Shown: one piece after another, positions 1 through 5,889 of the stretch | Layout of the letters: every line of letters starts with the position of its first letter | Position numbering within the stretch: position 1 is the first letter of the stretch | DNA from: Nitrospira sp. | GTDB taxonomy: Bacteria; Nitrospirota; Nitrospiria; Nitrospirales; Nitrospiraceae | Length of the DNA stretch: 11,264 bases | Direction: 5' to 3' | Assembly (NCBI GenBank): GCA_016873525.1 | Contig: VGXD01000043.1 | Location: 1 to 11,264 of the forward strand | Translations under genes and position numbers: made by a program | The notes under the pieces: generated by a model | Databases searched by the model: none | What the model was told of the DNA's origin: nothing | What the model saw: only the letters and a program-made list of their open reading frames with translations

Positions 1-1
1 G

Positions 2-277
2 TTTACGCGAGAGTTTAAACTGGAGGCCGTGAAGCTGATCCAAGACCGTGGGGTCACCGTGGCGCAAGCCGCACGAGATTTGGGTGTGCATGGCATGGTG
101 TTGCGCCGATGGGTAGGGGAGGGGACCACCGATCCACGGCAGGCCTTCCCGGGCCAGGGGCAGATGAAGCCCGATCAGTTTGAGATCGAGCGCCTCCGCC
201 GTGAGGTGACCAAGCTCAAGGCCGAGCGGGACATTCTAACAAAAGCCGCGGCCTACTTCGCGAAGGAGTCGCTGTGA
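2..277 (+). CDS. IS3-family transposase orfA (DNA-binding subunit), 5' partial
   Basis: This is the helix-turn-helix subunit of an IS3-family transposase, which recognises the element ends. The frame is already open at base 2 and reads FTREFKLEAVKLIQDRG, matching the usual N-terminal run of IS3 orfA (normally preceded by a short basic stretch). The true start is therefore upstream of the window, and the GTG at 29 is internal. The helix-turn-helix covers roughly VTVAQAARDLGVHGMVLRRW. A C-terminal leucine-zipper-like coiled coil follows (EIERLRREVTKLKAERDIL), then AAAYFAKESL before the TGA at 275-277. The C-terminus overlaps orfB. Nothing visible in this part of orfA is broken. Family assignment is firm; the exact subgroup is not. 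Confidence 0.9.
   Translation, partial: FTREFKLEAVKLIQDRGVTVAQAARDLGVHGMVLRRWVGEGTTDPRQAFPGQGQMKPDQFEIERLRREVTKLKAERDILTKAAAYFAKESL
239..245 (+). other. Candidate -1 ribosomal frameshift site (A AAA G) joining orfA and orfB
   Basis: Near the end of orfA the bases read ACAAAAG, decoded as ACA AAA G.. (Thr-Lys) in the orfA frame. The orfB frame (-1) is open across this point with no stop between 223 and 361. IS3 elements make the OrfAB fusion by -1 slippage on an A-rich heptamer in this position. The motif is weaker than the usual A6G, and I did not identify a strong downstream stem, so this is a positional inference. Any fusion product would still meet the amber codon at 361. Confidence 0.35.
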
Positions 278-1140
278 AGTTCGGCTTCATCGTGAAGCAC
301 CGGGGGCTCTGGCCGACGGCGTGGTTGTGCGAGGCGCTCGGTGTCTCGCGGGGTGGATTCTAGGCGTGGCTGACGCGCCCGCCAAGCCAGCGTTCTCGCA
401 GCGACGAGGCCTTGGGCGCCAAAATCCGGGCGAGTTTCCTGCAGAGTGACCGGACCTATGGTGCGAGACGAGTGTGGCACGACCTCCTGGCCGAGGGTGA
501 GATGTGCGGCCTGCATCGGATCGAGCGACTAATGCGGCAACAGGCCTTGCGGGCACGGCCCAGACGGCGTCGGGTGCCCGCCGATGCCGGCCCGCAGGCG
601 CCGGGCGCGGTTTCGCCGAATGTGCTCAATCGCCAGTTTGACGCCCCGGCCCCGAACCGCAAAGGGGTGGCCGACTTCACGTATCTCTGGACGGCCGAAG
701 GGTGGCTCTACGTCGCCGTCGTCGTAGATCTCTTCTCCCGACGGGTGGTGGGCTGGTCGATGCAGGCGACGATGACGGCACAATTGGTCACGGATGCGTT
801 GGTGATGGCGATCTGGCGGAGAGGCAGGCCCAGGACCGTGCTGCATCACTCGGATCAAGGCAGCCAGTACACCAGTGAGCCCTTCCAACGGCTCCTGGCC
901 GACCAGGGCCTCTCCTGCAGCATGAGCCGCTCCGGCAACGTCTGGGACAACGCGGCGATGGAAAGCTTCTTCTCCTCGCTGAAGACCGAGCGCACCGCGC
1001 GTACGCTGTACCACACACGAGACCAGGCGAAAGCCGACGTGTTCGATTACATCGAGCGCTTTTACAATCCCCGGCGGCGGCACTCCGCGCTGGGGTATCT
1101 CAGTCCGATGGAGTTCGAACGGCAGGCCGAATTAGCGTAG
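274..1140 (+). pseudogene. IS3-family transposase orfB (DDE integrase core), interrupted by an amber codon
   Basis: orfB should encode the catalytic DDE subunit. Reading from the GTG at 274, 29 codons are followed by TAG at 361-363, in the context GVSRGGF-stop-AWLTRPP. Relatives read GFYAWL here, so a Tyr codon has become amber. The same frame then runs open to the TAG at 1138-1140, with a possible TTG restart at 412. The catalytic triad is intact: Asp in VADFTY (codon 673-675), Asp in HHSDQGSQYT (853-855), and Glu in NAAMESFF (961-963), with the family-typical 35-residue D-E spacing. A second oddity is RKGVADF, where relatives usually have RKWVADF. The C-terminus (FYNPRRRHSALGYLSPMEFE) is complete. 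A restart at 412 would lack the N-terminal part, so the copy is probably inactive unless the amber is suppressed or is a sequencing error. Confidence 0.87.
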
Positions 1141-1143
1141 GTT

Positions 1144-1170
1144 GGTGTCAATCAAACCGGCAGCAGGCCA
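1144..1170 (+). repeat. Right terminal inverted repeat (IRR) of the IS3 element
   Basis: Downstream of the orfB stop the sequence ends in ACCGGCAGCAGGCCA. This resembles the right ends of IS3-group elements, whose termini read inward as TGxCCTGCT... followed by a GG(T)TT stretch. The 3' boundary at 1170 is my estimate from that pattern. The left repeat is not in the window, so pairing and the 3-4 bp target duplication cannot be confirmed. Confidence 0.6.
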
Positions 1171-1219
1171 GATGACCGACTTGGTCTTTTGGTTTTAAGC
1201 CTGTAAGCAAGACGATAAC

Positions 1220-2512
1220 TTACGACGCAACACAATGTGCGTACAGAGTTAGAACAAGCTCAGCTGTATTAAAAAATAAGGCATTCGTGCGGGTGTAGGC
1301 GGCGTGGCCGTAGAGGTGGTCGCGGGGGTTGCCCGCGTCTGAAGATGAAGCGTCTTTGTAGTCAACAAGCAGACATTGGCCGTCTGCCGGGCAGCGGACG
1401 CTCTTGCGCGCGCATTCCAGCCATCGCTCGAATCCATCCCAAGGTTCCAGCAGTTCCCACAAAGCTTTGTTGGCGGTCTTGCCCTCCGGTGAGGTTGGGG
1501 TGGCGGCATCGCTCCCTGCCACCGCCAGTTGCTGCACATAGTCCCCGCCCCAGACTAAGGGCATCTCCATCGTGACCTGCGGCAGGTCCATCTTGGCCAG
1601 CCAGCGTTTGCCGTCGGTTCTCATCATCCGGTGGTTCACGACATGAAGGAGCTTGCCAAGGCCGGCGGCATCCCAGCCGTACCGGATGGGGGTGCCGAAG
1701 GTGACGATGTCCAGGGCCGCGCCGTTTAAGATGGTCCCGGCCTGGATTGCGTTCTCGATCTGAAGCAGGCGGGGCAGCGCGTCGGGCGCTGCTTTGGTCT
1801 TCTCGTAGTAGGCTTTGAGGATTTGGAAATAGGCCTCTCGCCCTGAGGATGGATTCGGGGCGAGGAGGTTGGAAACAAGCGCCAGCACTTGTCCTGCATG
1901 GCCATGGGCTTGGACCAGCAGCCGATCGCCGGCCCCTAGCTTCTGCTCCGCGCAGATGGTCCTGAGTCGTTCAAGTAAGTGCCAGGCCGCAAGGGCCCGT
2001 CCCAGGTGGTGCTGTTCGGAAGACCAGAGGTGGCGCGAACAGACGATGGGGCGAGAGGCGTTGCGATTGACGGCGTTTCGGAACAGCTCGACATAGGCGT
2101 TGGTGAAATTGCCCCTGTCGCCGACCTGTTTGTCGAGCAGGTTCCTGGTGGCGTCGTCGTCGGTGAGGGGCGGCTTGGGGCTGTCGGGGAGGGATGCCAG
2201 ACCATTGGTGTCTTGCCGCAAGAGGGCCAGCAGGGCTTCCATGCCGGGAATGCCGCGCGAGTAGCCCCGCTTTAACCCGCCGGCTTCATCCAGCCGTTGC
2301 GCGCCGAAGAGATCGGCGCCGAGGCCTGCCCCCTGCATGAAGAGCACGGCTCTGACCCCGCCCTGGGACAGCTCGCTTCCCAGCCTTGCCATTTCATCCT
2401 GCCAGGCCAGGGAGTCCGGCTGGGCTCCGGAAACGAAGTCCCGATAGACCACACGGTCGCCGGGGTCGGACCGCGAATAGGTTGCATGCTGAAAATTATT
2501 TTCTGTCGGCAT
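1220..2512 (-). CDS. Alpha/beta-hydrolase-like protein with altered nucleophile elbow
   Basis: The protein has 430 aa from the ATG at 2512 (MPTENNF). The start is chosen because AGGA lies 5 nt upstream and because the longer open frame to 2671 adds only low-complexity Pro/Arg/Gly sequence. Landmarks of an alpha/beta-hydrolase fold, in order, are: a hydrophobic strand and turn VRAVLFMQGAGLGADLFG (about residues 53-70), a strand into the elbow LLVQAHGHAGQVLAL (about 198-212), the strand DIVTFGTPIRYGWD (about 268-281), and a late His/Tyr-rich stretch DHLYGHAAYTR (about 398-408). In the elbow the usual G-x-S-x-G/A reads A-H-G-H-A, so the nucleophilic Ser appears to be Gly204. No signal peptide is seen. 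The gene is divergent from 2704 and stands alone on its strand. It may be a non-catalytic relative of a lipase/esterase or may use another residue. I do not recognise a named family; the fold assignment is moderate and the substrate unknown. Confidence 0.68.
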   Translation of the reverse strand: MPTENNFQHATYSRSDPGDRVVYRDFVSGAQPDSLAWQDEMARLGSELSQGGVRAVLFMQGAGLGADLFGAQRLDEAGGLKRGYSRGIPGMEALLALLRQDTNGLASLPDSPKPPLTDDDATRNLLDKQVGDRGNFTNAYVELFRNAVNRNASRPIVCSRHLWSSEQHHLGRALAAWHLLERLRTICAEQKLGAGDRLLVQAHGHAGQVLALVSNLLAPNPSSGREAYFQILKAYYEKTKAAPDALPRLLQIENAIQAGTILNGAALDIVTFGTPIRYGWDAAGLGKLLHVVNHRMMRTDGKRWLAKMDLPQVTMEMPLVWGGDYVQQLAVAGSDAATPTSPEGKTANKALWELLEPWDGFERWLECARKSVRCPADGQCLLVDYKDASSSDAGNPRDHLYGHAAYTRTNALFFNTAELVLTLYAHCVAS

Positions 2513-2591
2513 CCTGATCCTGTCATACCTGAAAGGGGGACCCCGGCGCAATGGCCTCCGTGGCGGGCCGAGGCCTGCGTCCGGCAGTGGT

Positions 2592-2601
2592 TGACCGGTC
2601 A
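2592..2601. promoter_or_regulatory. Perfect 10-bp palindrome TGACCGGTCA in the divergent intergenic region
   Basis: The stretch 2513-2703 separates the minus-strand gene (start 2512) from the plus-strand gene (start 2704) and should hold both promoters. TGACCGGTCA is self-complementary and sits near its middle. TTGACC at 2591-2596 overlaps it and would serve as a -35 on the plus strand, but no good -10 follows at the right spacing. A separate TAGAAT at 2674-2679 resembles a -10 for the 2704 gene, but without a matching -35. An operator role is a guess from position and symmetry. Confidence 0.25.
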
Positions 2602-2703
2602 GAAATTGGCGTGTTAAGGTACCTGCGCCTCTCGACTGTGCGGACAGAAGGCTGTGCGCGGGGGGAGGCAAAATAGAATGGACTTCAGCCTAGGGGAGCG
2701 ATC

Positions 2704-3750
2704 GTGAAGGGCTTGTCGGATCTTCGTGCGTGGGTAGTGGCCGGGTTGGTGCTGGCCAACGTGACTCTTCCCCTGGCCGCCTCGGCTTCGAAGGCTTCTG
2801 TGGCTGCGGCGCCGGTCCAGCCTGAACACGTCGTTCTGGTGGTGCTGGAAGGGGTGGGGCAGGATGCGCTCAAGAGCGGCCCCATGCCGGCGCTCGGCCG
2901 TTTGGTGAAGGAAGGGGCCGTGACCTGGTCCGCAACCGGCGTCAATCCTCCGCTGCGGCTTCCGACCATGGCCTCGTTGTTTACCGGCCTGCCGGTGGAG
3001 AAGCACGGGATTACCTGGAATACGTTCGATTTCATCCGGGGCTATCCGCGCCCGCCCACGGTCTTCGACTACTTGGATTTGAGCGGGGGCCGGGACAGCG
3101 CGATCTTTTTCATGGACGAGGCCCTCTATCAGTTGGCCAAGCCGGAACCCTATACGGACTATCAAATGTGTGGGCCGCTGAAGCCGGAGTGCAGCGCGGC
3201 CACCATCGTCGGCTACATCCGCGAGTATTTCCGCAAAGCCTCAAGCGGCCATGGCTACGGCCATGCCATCTTGTCCCTGCCGCATCTTCTGGTCGTGCAT
3301 TTGCCGCAACCGGGCCGGGCCGGCGCGGCGCAGGGCTGGCATTCGCCGGCCTACCGGGAATCGTTGCGGAATGTGGACCAGGCGATCGGCTCGATCTTGG
3401 GGATCTATCGGGAGTTGGGCCTCTTGGGGCGGACGACGGTGTTCGTGACGGCGATCAACAACACAGGCGAGGCCAAGGGTGTCCAGGGCGGCGAAGCCGC
3501 CGGCGCCTCCTTGCCGCGCATTCCCTGGATCGCCTGGGGAGCCGGGATCAAGCCGGGCTATTCGATCAAACAACCTGTGTCGATCATGGACACGGGGGCG
3601 ACCGTGATGCGGACCTTGGGGTTGGAGACCCATACTGAGTGGGAGAGCCGGGCGGTTGAGGAAATTTTCTCGGCTCCGCGGCCCGCATCCGTGGATCCAG
3701 CTATGGACCGTGGGGGGGCTGTTGGAATTGACGGGAAGGTACGACCGTAA
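2704..3750 (+). CDS. Exported alkaline-phosphatase/phosphodiesterase-superfamily protein lacking catalytic residues
   Basis: The protein has 348 aa from the GTG at 2704, with AGGGGAG 5 nt upstream (2692-2698). An N-terminal signal peptide (hydrophobic about 9-27, cleavage probably after ASA) sends it across the membrane. The body follows the type I phosphodiesterase/nucleotide pyrophosphatase pattern (Pfam PF01663-like): HVVLVVLEGVG (42-52), PALGRLVKEGAV, LPTMASLFTGLPVEKHGI (86-103), LLVVHLPQPGRAG (195-207), SPAYRESLRNVDQAIGSIL, TTVFVTAINNTGEAKG (244-259) and PRIPWIAWGAGIKPGY (271-286). Family members coordinate two metals with Asp/His and use a Thr/Ser nucleophile. Here the matching positions read Glu49, Arg85, Gly204 and Ala208, with Asn-Asn-Thr-Gly where D-H-G is expected. 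That pattern points to a pseudoenzyme with a binding or structural role. The 3' end overlaps the next reading frame, suggesting coupling. Confidence 0.8.
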   Translation: MKGLSDLRAWVVAGLVLANVTLPLAASASKASVAAAPVQPEHVVLVVLEGVGQDALKSGPMPALGRLVKEGAVTWSATGVNPPLRLPTMASLFTGLPVEKHGITWNTFDFIRGYPRPPTVFDYLDLSGGRDSAIFFMDEALYQLAKPEPYTDYQMCGPLKPECSAATIVGYIREYFRKASSGHGYGHAILSLPHLLVVHLPQPGRAGAAQGWHSPAYRESLRNVDQAIGSILGIYRELGLLGRTTVFVTAINNTGEAKGVQGGEAAGASLPRIPWIAWGAGIKPGYSIKQPVSIMDTGATVMRTLGLETHTEWESRAVEEIFSAPRPASVDPAMDRGGAVGIDGKVRP

Positions 3751-4207
3751 ACGGGCGAGGGTTTCGCCCCTGCAAGTTCGAGCGGCCCAGGTGCCCGGCG
3801 CCTGGTGGGTCTTGGCGGCGCTTCTTGGCCTGCTGACCCTGGTGGCCGTGCGGCCTGCGGCTGCGGGGCCGCCGAGCGCCTACGCGAAGGAATATTCCAT
3901 CACCGTGGATGCCACGGCCCTGAATCCGCCCACCTGGTGGCAGGTGCCGGGGAAGACGCCGGCGATCATGACCCTCGATCCCGACAGCACCGATGCGCTG
4001 CGGACGACGGCACCCTCCGAGTTGAAACTGAAGCCCGGCTCCTATCGCTTCGGGACCTTCACCTTCGATTTCCCTTTTACCGTGACCCTTGAAGGGGTGC
4101 TGGATTATACGCCGTCGCTGGACCAGTGCGTCTCCGGGCGGGGGACGCAGAAGCTGACGATCACGTGCAGCCGGACCCAGCCTTACGGGGGCCAGCGCGA
4201 CTATTAG
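3728..4207 (+). CDS. Small secreted protein of unknown function
   Basis: This frame ends at the TAG at 4205-4207 and follows the pseudo-phosphodiesterase directly. The start is uncertain. TTG 3728 is used here because it keeps a basic n-region (RKRAR) before the hydrophobic segment WWVLAALLGLLTLVAV, and because a G-run lies upstream. TTG 3656, GTG 3710 and GTG 3791 are alternatives, the last giving the shortest signal peptide. The segment ends in RPAAAGPPS, a plausible signal-peptidase I site. The mature part is about 115 residues. It is rich in alternating hydrophobic/Thr stretches (YRFGTFTFDFPFTVTLEGVL) that suggest beta strands, and has two cysteines close together near the C-terminus (DQC...ITC) that could form a disulfide. 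I recognise no family. The overlap with the preceding gene suggests co-expression of two exported proteins. Confidence 0.6.
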   Translation: MTGRYDRKRARVSPLQVRAAQVPGAWWVLAALLGLLTLVAVRPAAAGPPSAYAKEYSITVDATALNPPTWWQVPGKTPAIMTLDPDSTDALRTTAPSELKLKPGSYRFGTFTFDFPFTVTLEGVLDYTPSLDQCVSGRGTQKLTITCSRTQPYGGQRDY

Positions 4208-4331
4208 CAGGATGTTGAAAAAGGCCGCCAGCGTCGTTCTCGCGTCGCTCAAAGGCTCAACGTACACACAAGAGTACGCGTCGCCTTTTCGCTCGCTGCG
4301 GCCTTGCCGGACAGCCTTTTTGAACATCCTG
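4208..4331. repeat. 124-bp imperfect palindromic intergenic repeat (MITE/REP-like)
   Basis: The outer arms are CAGGATGTTGAAAAAGGC (4208-4225) and GCCTTTTTGAACATCCTG (4314-4331). They pair at 17 of 18 positions, with one central G/G mismatch. Inside, CGTAC (4261-4265) and GTACG (4274-4278) form the centre of a longer, imperfect stem that also pairs AGGC with GCCT. The unit begins directly after the TAG of the previous gene and ends about 50 bp before the next start. From memory, this sequence type recurs between genes in Nitrospira genomes. No transposase lies inside it. The transcript would fold into a long hairpin ending in a U-rich tract, so it may also act as a terminator between the 2704-4207 unit and the HEAT genes. 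Confidence 0.75.
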
Positions 4332-4383
4332 GTTTCAATAATCTGCTGAAAGAAGATTCGAATCGAGTTGTTTGAGGTGAATC

Positions 4384-5739
4384 ATGGCTCATGCAGTGCA
4401 GGACTTGCTCGAAGCGTTGGAAGACGTCGATGACGCGACGCGGGAAGAAGCAGCGAAGGCGCTGGCCGAGCTGGCCGACCCCAATACCCTGGAGGCCTTG
4501 ATCCAGGCTTGCGGAGACGAGTTTTGGTCGGTGCGTGCTCATGCCGGTTGCGGGGTGGCCAAGATCGGAGGCCCCCAGGCGCTGGAGGCCCTGGTCAATC
4601 TGTTCAACGATCCCATCATGGAGGTGCGCAACGAAGTGGTGTCCGCCCTGGCGCGTCTTGGCGCCGGGGTCGTGGATCGGCTCATCAAGGCGTTGAAGGA
4701 CGAGCGGTGGCGGGTTCGTGAATATGCCGCGAAGACCTGCGGCGAGATCAAGGACGCCAAGGCGGTGGATGCCTTGATGGTGGCCTGCCGTGACCGTGAC
4801 GGGGCCGTCAAGAGCGCGGCGGCGGAGGCCTTGGGAAAAATCGGCGAGGCCAAGGCGGTGCCGGCCCTGCTCAAGCTGTTCAAGGATTCATCCAAAACGG
4901 TGCGGGAGACGGCGGGGACGGCGCTTGTCGCCATCGGGCTGCCGTCCGTCCAGCCGCTGATCCAGACTCTCAAGGATCCGGACTACGTGGTCCGCTGCCA
5001 TGCGGCCAGGGCCCTGGGCGGCATGACCACCGACTACCAGTACGGCCGGTCCTGGGTCAAGGATCTGCCGGTTGTGGAGGCGCTGATCGAGGCGTTGAAG
5101 GATGCGGATCGGGCGGTCCGGGAGGATGCCACGATCGCGCTGGGGATGATCGGGGATGCGCGGGCCATCGATGCGCTGATCGAGGCGATGAAAGACGGGG
5201 CCGTCAAGCGCCACGCGATCATGTCGCTGGGGATGATCGGGGATGCGCGGGCGCTGCAGCCGGTCCTGGATGCGCTGAAGGGCAAGGGGATTCGTCAGGA
5301 GGGGACGCCGACTCCCGGCTGCATCGTCAGCGAGGAGGCGTTCATCAAGGAAGCCGCGGTCACCGCCCTAGGCCATTTCCGCGACCCTCGCGTCATTCCG
5401 GATCTCATCATGTTGCTCAAGGACAATGTCCTGCGCGAGCGAGCCGCCGACTCGCTGGTCCTGATCGGCGACGCGGTGATCGAGCCGCTGGTCGCGTTCC
5501 TGTTCGATCCCAAGGCCTCGGAGGTGGAGACGAAAGAGCGGGCCCTCTCGTTTGCCACCAGCCGCCTGAGCGCCCCCGATGCTCTTCGGAAGGCCGTGGG
5601 CGACACGCTTCGGAAACTCGGCTGGGAGACGCCTGCCGATGAAGAACTGGTCGATTCGTTTCAGACCGATAACCTCCGGGTGGATAAACCCCTCGGAGAT
5701 GTCGGCCGCTTCGGCCCATCGGGCGACCTCAGCGTCTAG
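4384..5739 (+). CDS. HEAT-repeat (PBS-lyase type) alpha-solenoid protein 1
   Basis: The protein has 451 aa, with ATG 4384 preceded by GAGGTGA (4374-4380). Nearly the whole chain is a run of about a dozen 29-31-residue EZ-HEAT repeats of the form LIxALKDxxxxVRxxAAxALGxIGDxxAV. Examples are VEALIEALKDADRAVREDA (about 231-249) and GDARAIDALIEAMKDGAVKR (about 257-276). Two insertions break the regular period: TTDYQYGRSWVKDLP (about 215-229) and a longer loop at about 300-321 carrying TPTPGC with Cys313. The solenoid ends in a cap, LRKLGW (409-414), followed by a non-repeat tail of about 37 residues. Such proteins act as scaffolds or adaptors; the cyanobacterial CpcE/CpcF lyases share the repeat but are not implied here. 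No signal peptide or catalytic domain is visible, and the partner is unknown. It is the first of five related genes, 150 bp ahead of the next. Confidence 0.9.
   Translation: MAHAVQDLLEALEDVDDATREEAAKALAELADPNTLEALIQACGDEFWSVRAHAGCGVAKIGGPQALEALVNLFNDPIMEVRNEVVSALARLGAGVVDRLIKALKDERWRVREYAAKTCGEIKDAKAVDALMVACRDRDGAVKSAAAEALGKIGEAKAVPALLKLFKDSSKTVRETAGTALVAIGLPSVQPLIQTLKDPDYVVRCHAARALGGMTTDYQYGRSWVKDLPVVEALIEALKDADRAVREDATIALGMIGDARAIDALIEAMKDGAVKRHAIMSLGMIGDARALQPVLDALKGKGIRQEGTPTPGCIVSEEAFIKEAAVTALGHFRDPRVIPDLIMLLKDNVLRERAADSLVLIGDAVIEPLVAFLFDPKASEVETKERALSFATSRLSAPDALRKAVGDTLRKLGWETPADEELVDSFQTDNLRVDKPLGDVGRFGPSGDLSV
5138..5252 (+). repeat. 28-bp identical direct repeat within HEAT gene 1 (5138-5165 and 5225-5252)
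   Basis: The two copies, both beginning CGCTGGGGATGATCGGGG, are identical over 28 bp and start 87 bp (29 codons) apart. Both encode LGMIGDARA at the same place in adjacent HEAT repeats. Neighbouring repeats elsewhere are similar in protein but diverged in DNA, so this pair looks like a recent unit duplication or local gene conversion. Confidence 0.8.
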
Positions 5740-5889
5740 CAGGCTGTTTCCCCTGATGGATGGTCTGTTCTCTGATCCCCAATCCCTGGGCGTCAGCGGT
5801 GTCACTCCCGTCCCTTGGCAGCCTACCACCACGACGGCCGGTCGCAGGCTGGAAGGTGCGCCGGCGAGACGGGACGACGCGGGGCAGGC

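Larger units (their letters stand above)
1..1170 (+). mobile_element. IS3-family insertion sequence, right-hand part
   Basis: The element holds an orfA/orfB pair in the IS3 arrangement, with orfB in the -1 frame and overlapping the end of orfA by 4 nt. A right-end terminal repeat follows at about 1144-1170. The left end and the orfA start lie outside the window, so the left inverted repeat and the target duplication cannot be checked. The copy looks decayed: orfB carries an amber codon at 361-363. The element stops about 50 bp before the 3' end of the next gene (stop at 1220), so it did not cut into that gene. Confidence 0.88.

Noticed and set aside
529..1083. Minus-strand open frame of 184 codons opposite the transposase
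   Set aside because: It is antisense to orfB, which has clear DDE motifs; no protein features are seen in the opposite strand.
1171..1200. GACC-N5-GGTC followed by TTTTGGTTTT as a terminator after the IS3 element
   Set aside because: The stem is only 4 bp, too weak to support a rho-independent terminator call.
2513..2671. N-terminal extension of the hydrolase-like gene to 2671
   Set aside because: The extra 53 residues are low-complexity Pro/Arg/Gly with no signal or domain, and the ATG at 2512 has its own ribosome-binding site.
4208..4331. CRISPR array
   Set aside because: There is one palindrome with no spaced direct repeats and no cas genes.
4249..4542. Minus-strand frame of 97 codons across the palindromic repeat and the start of HEAT gene 1
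   Set aside because: Half of it is translated repeat and half antisense to the HEAT gene. Such frames arise wherever the repeat sits beside a gene.
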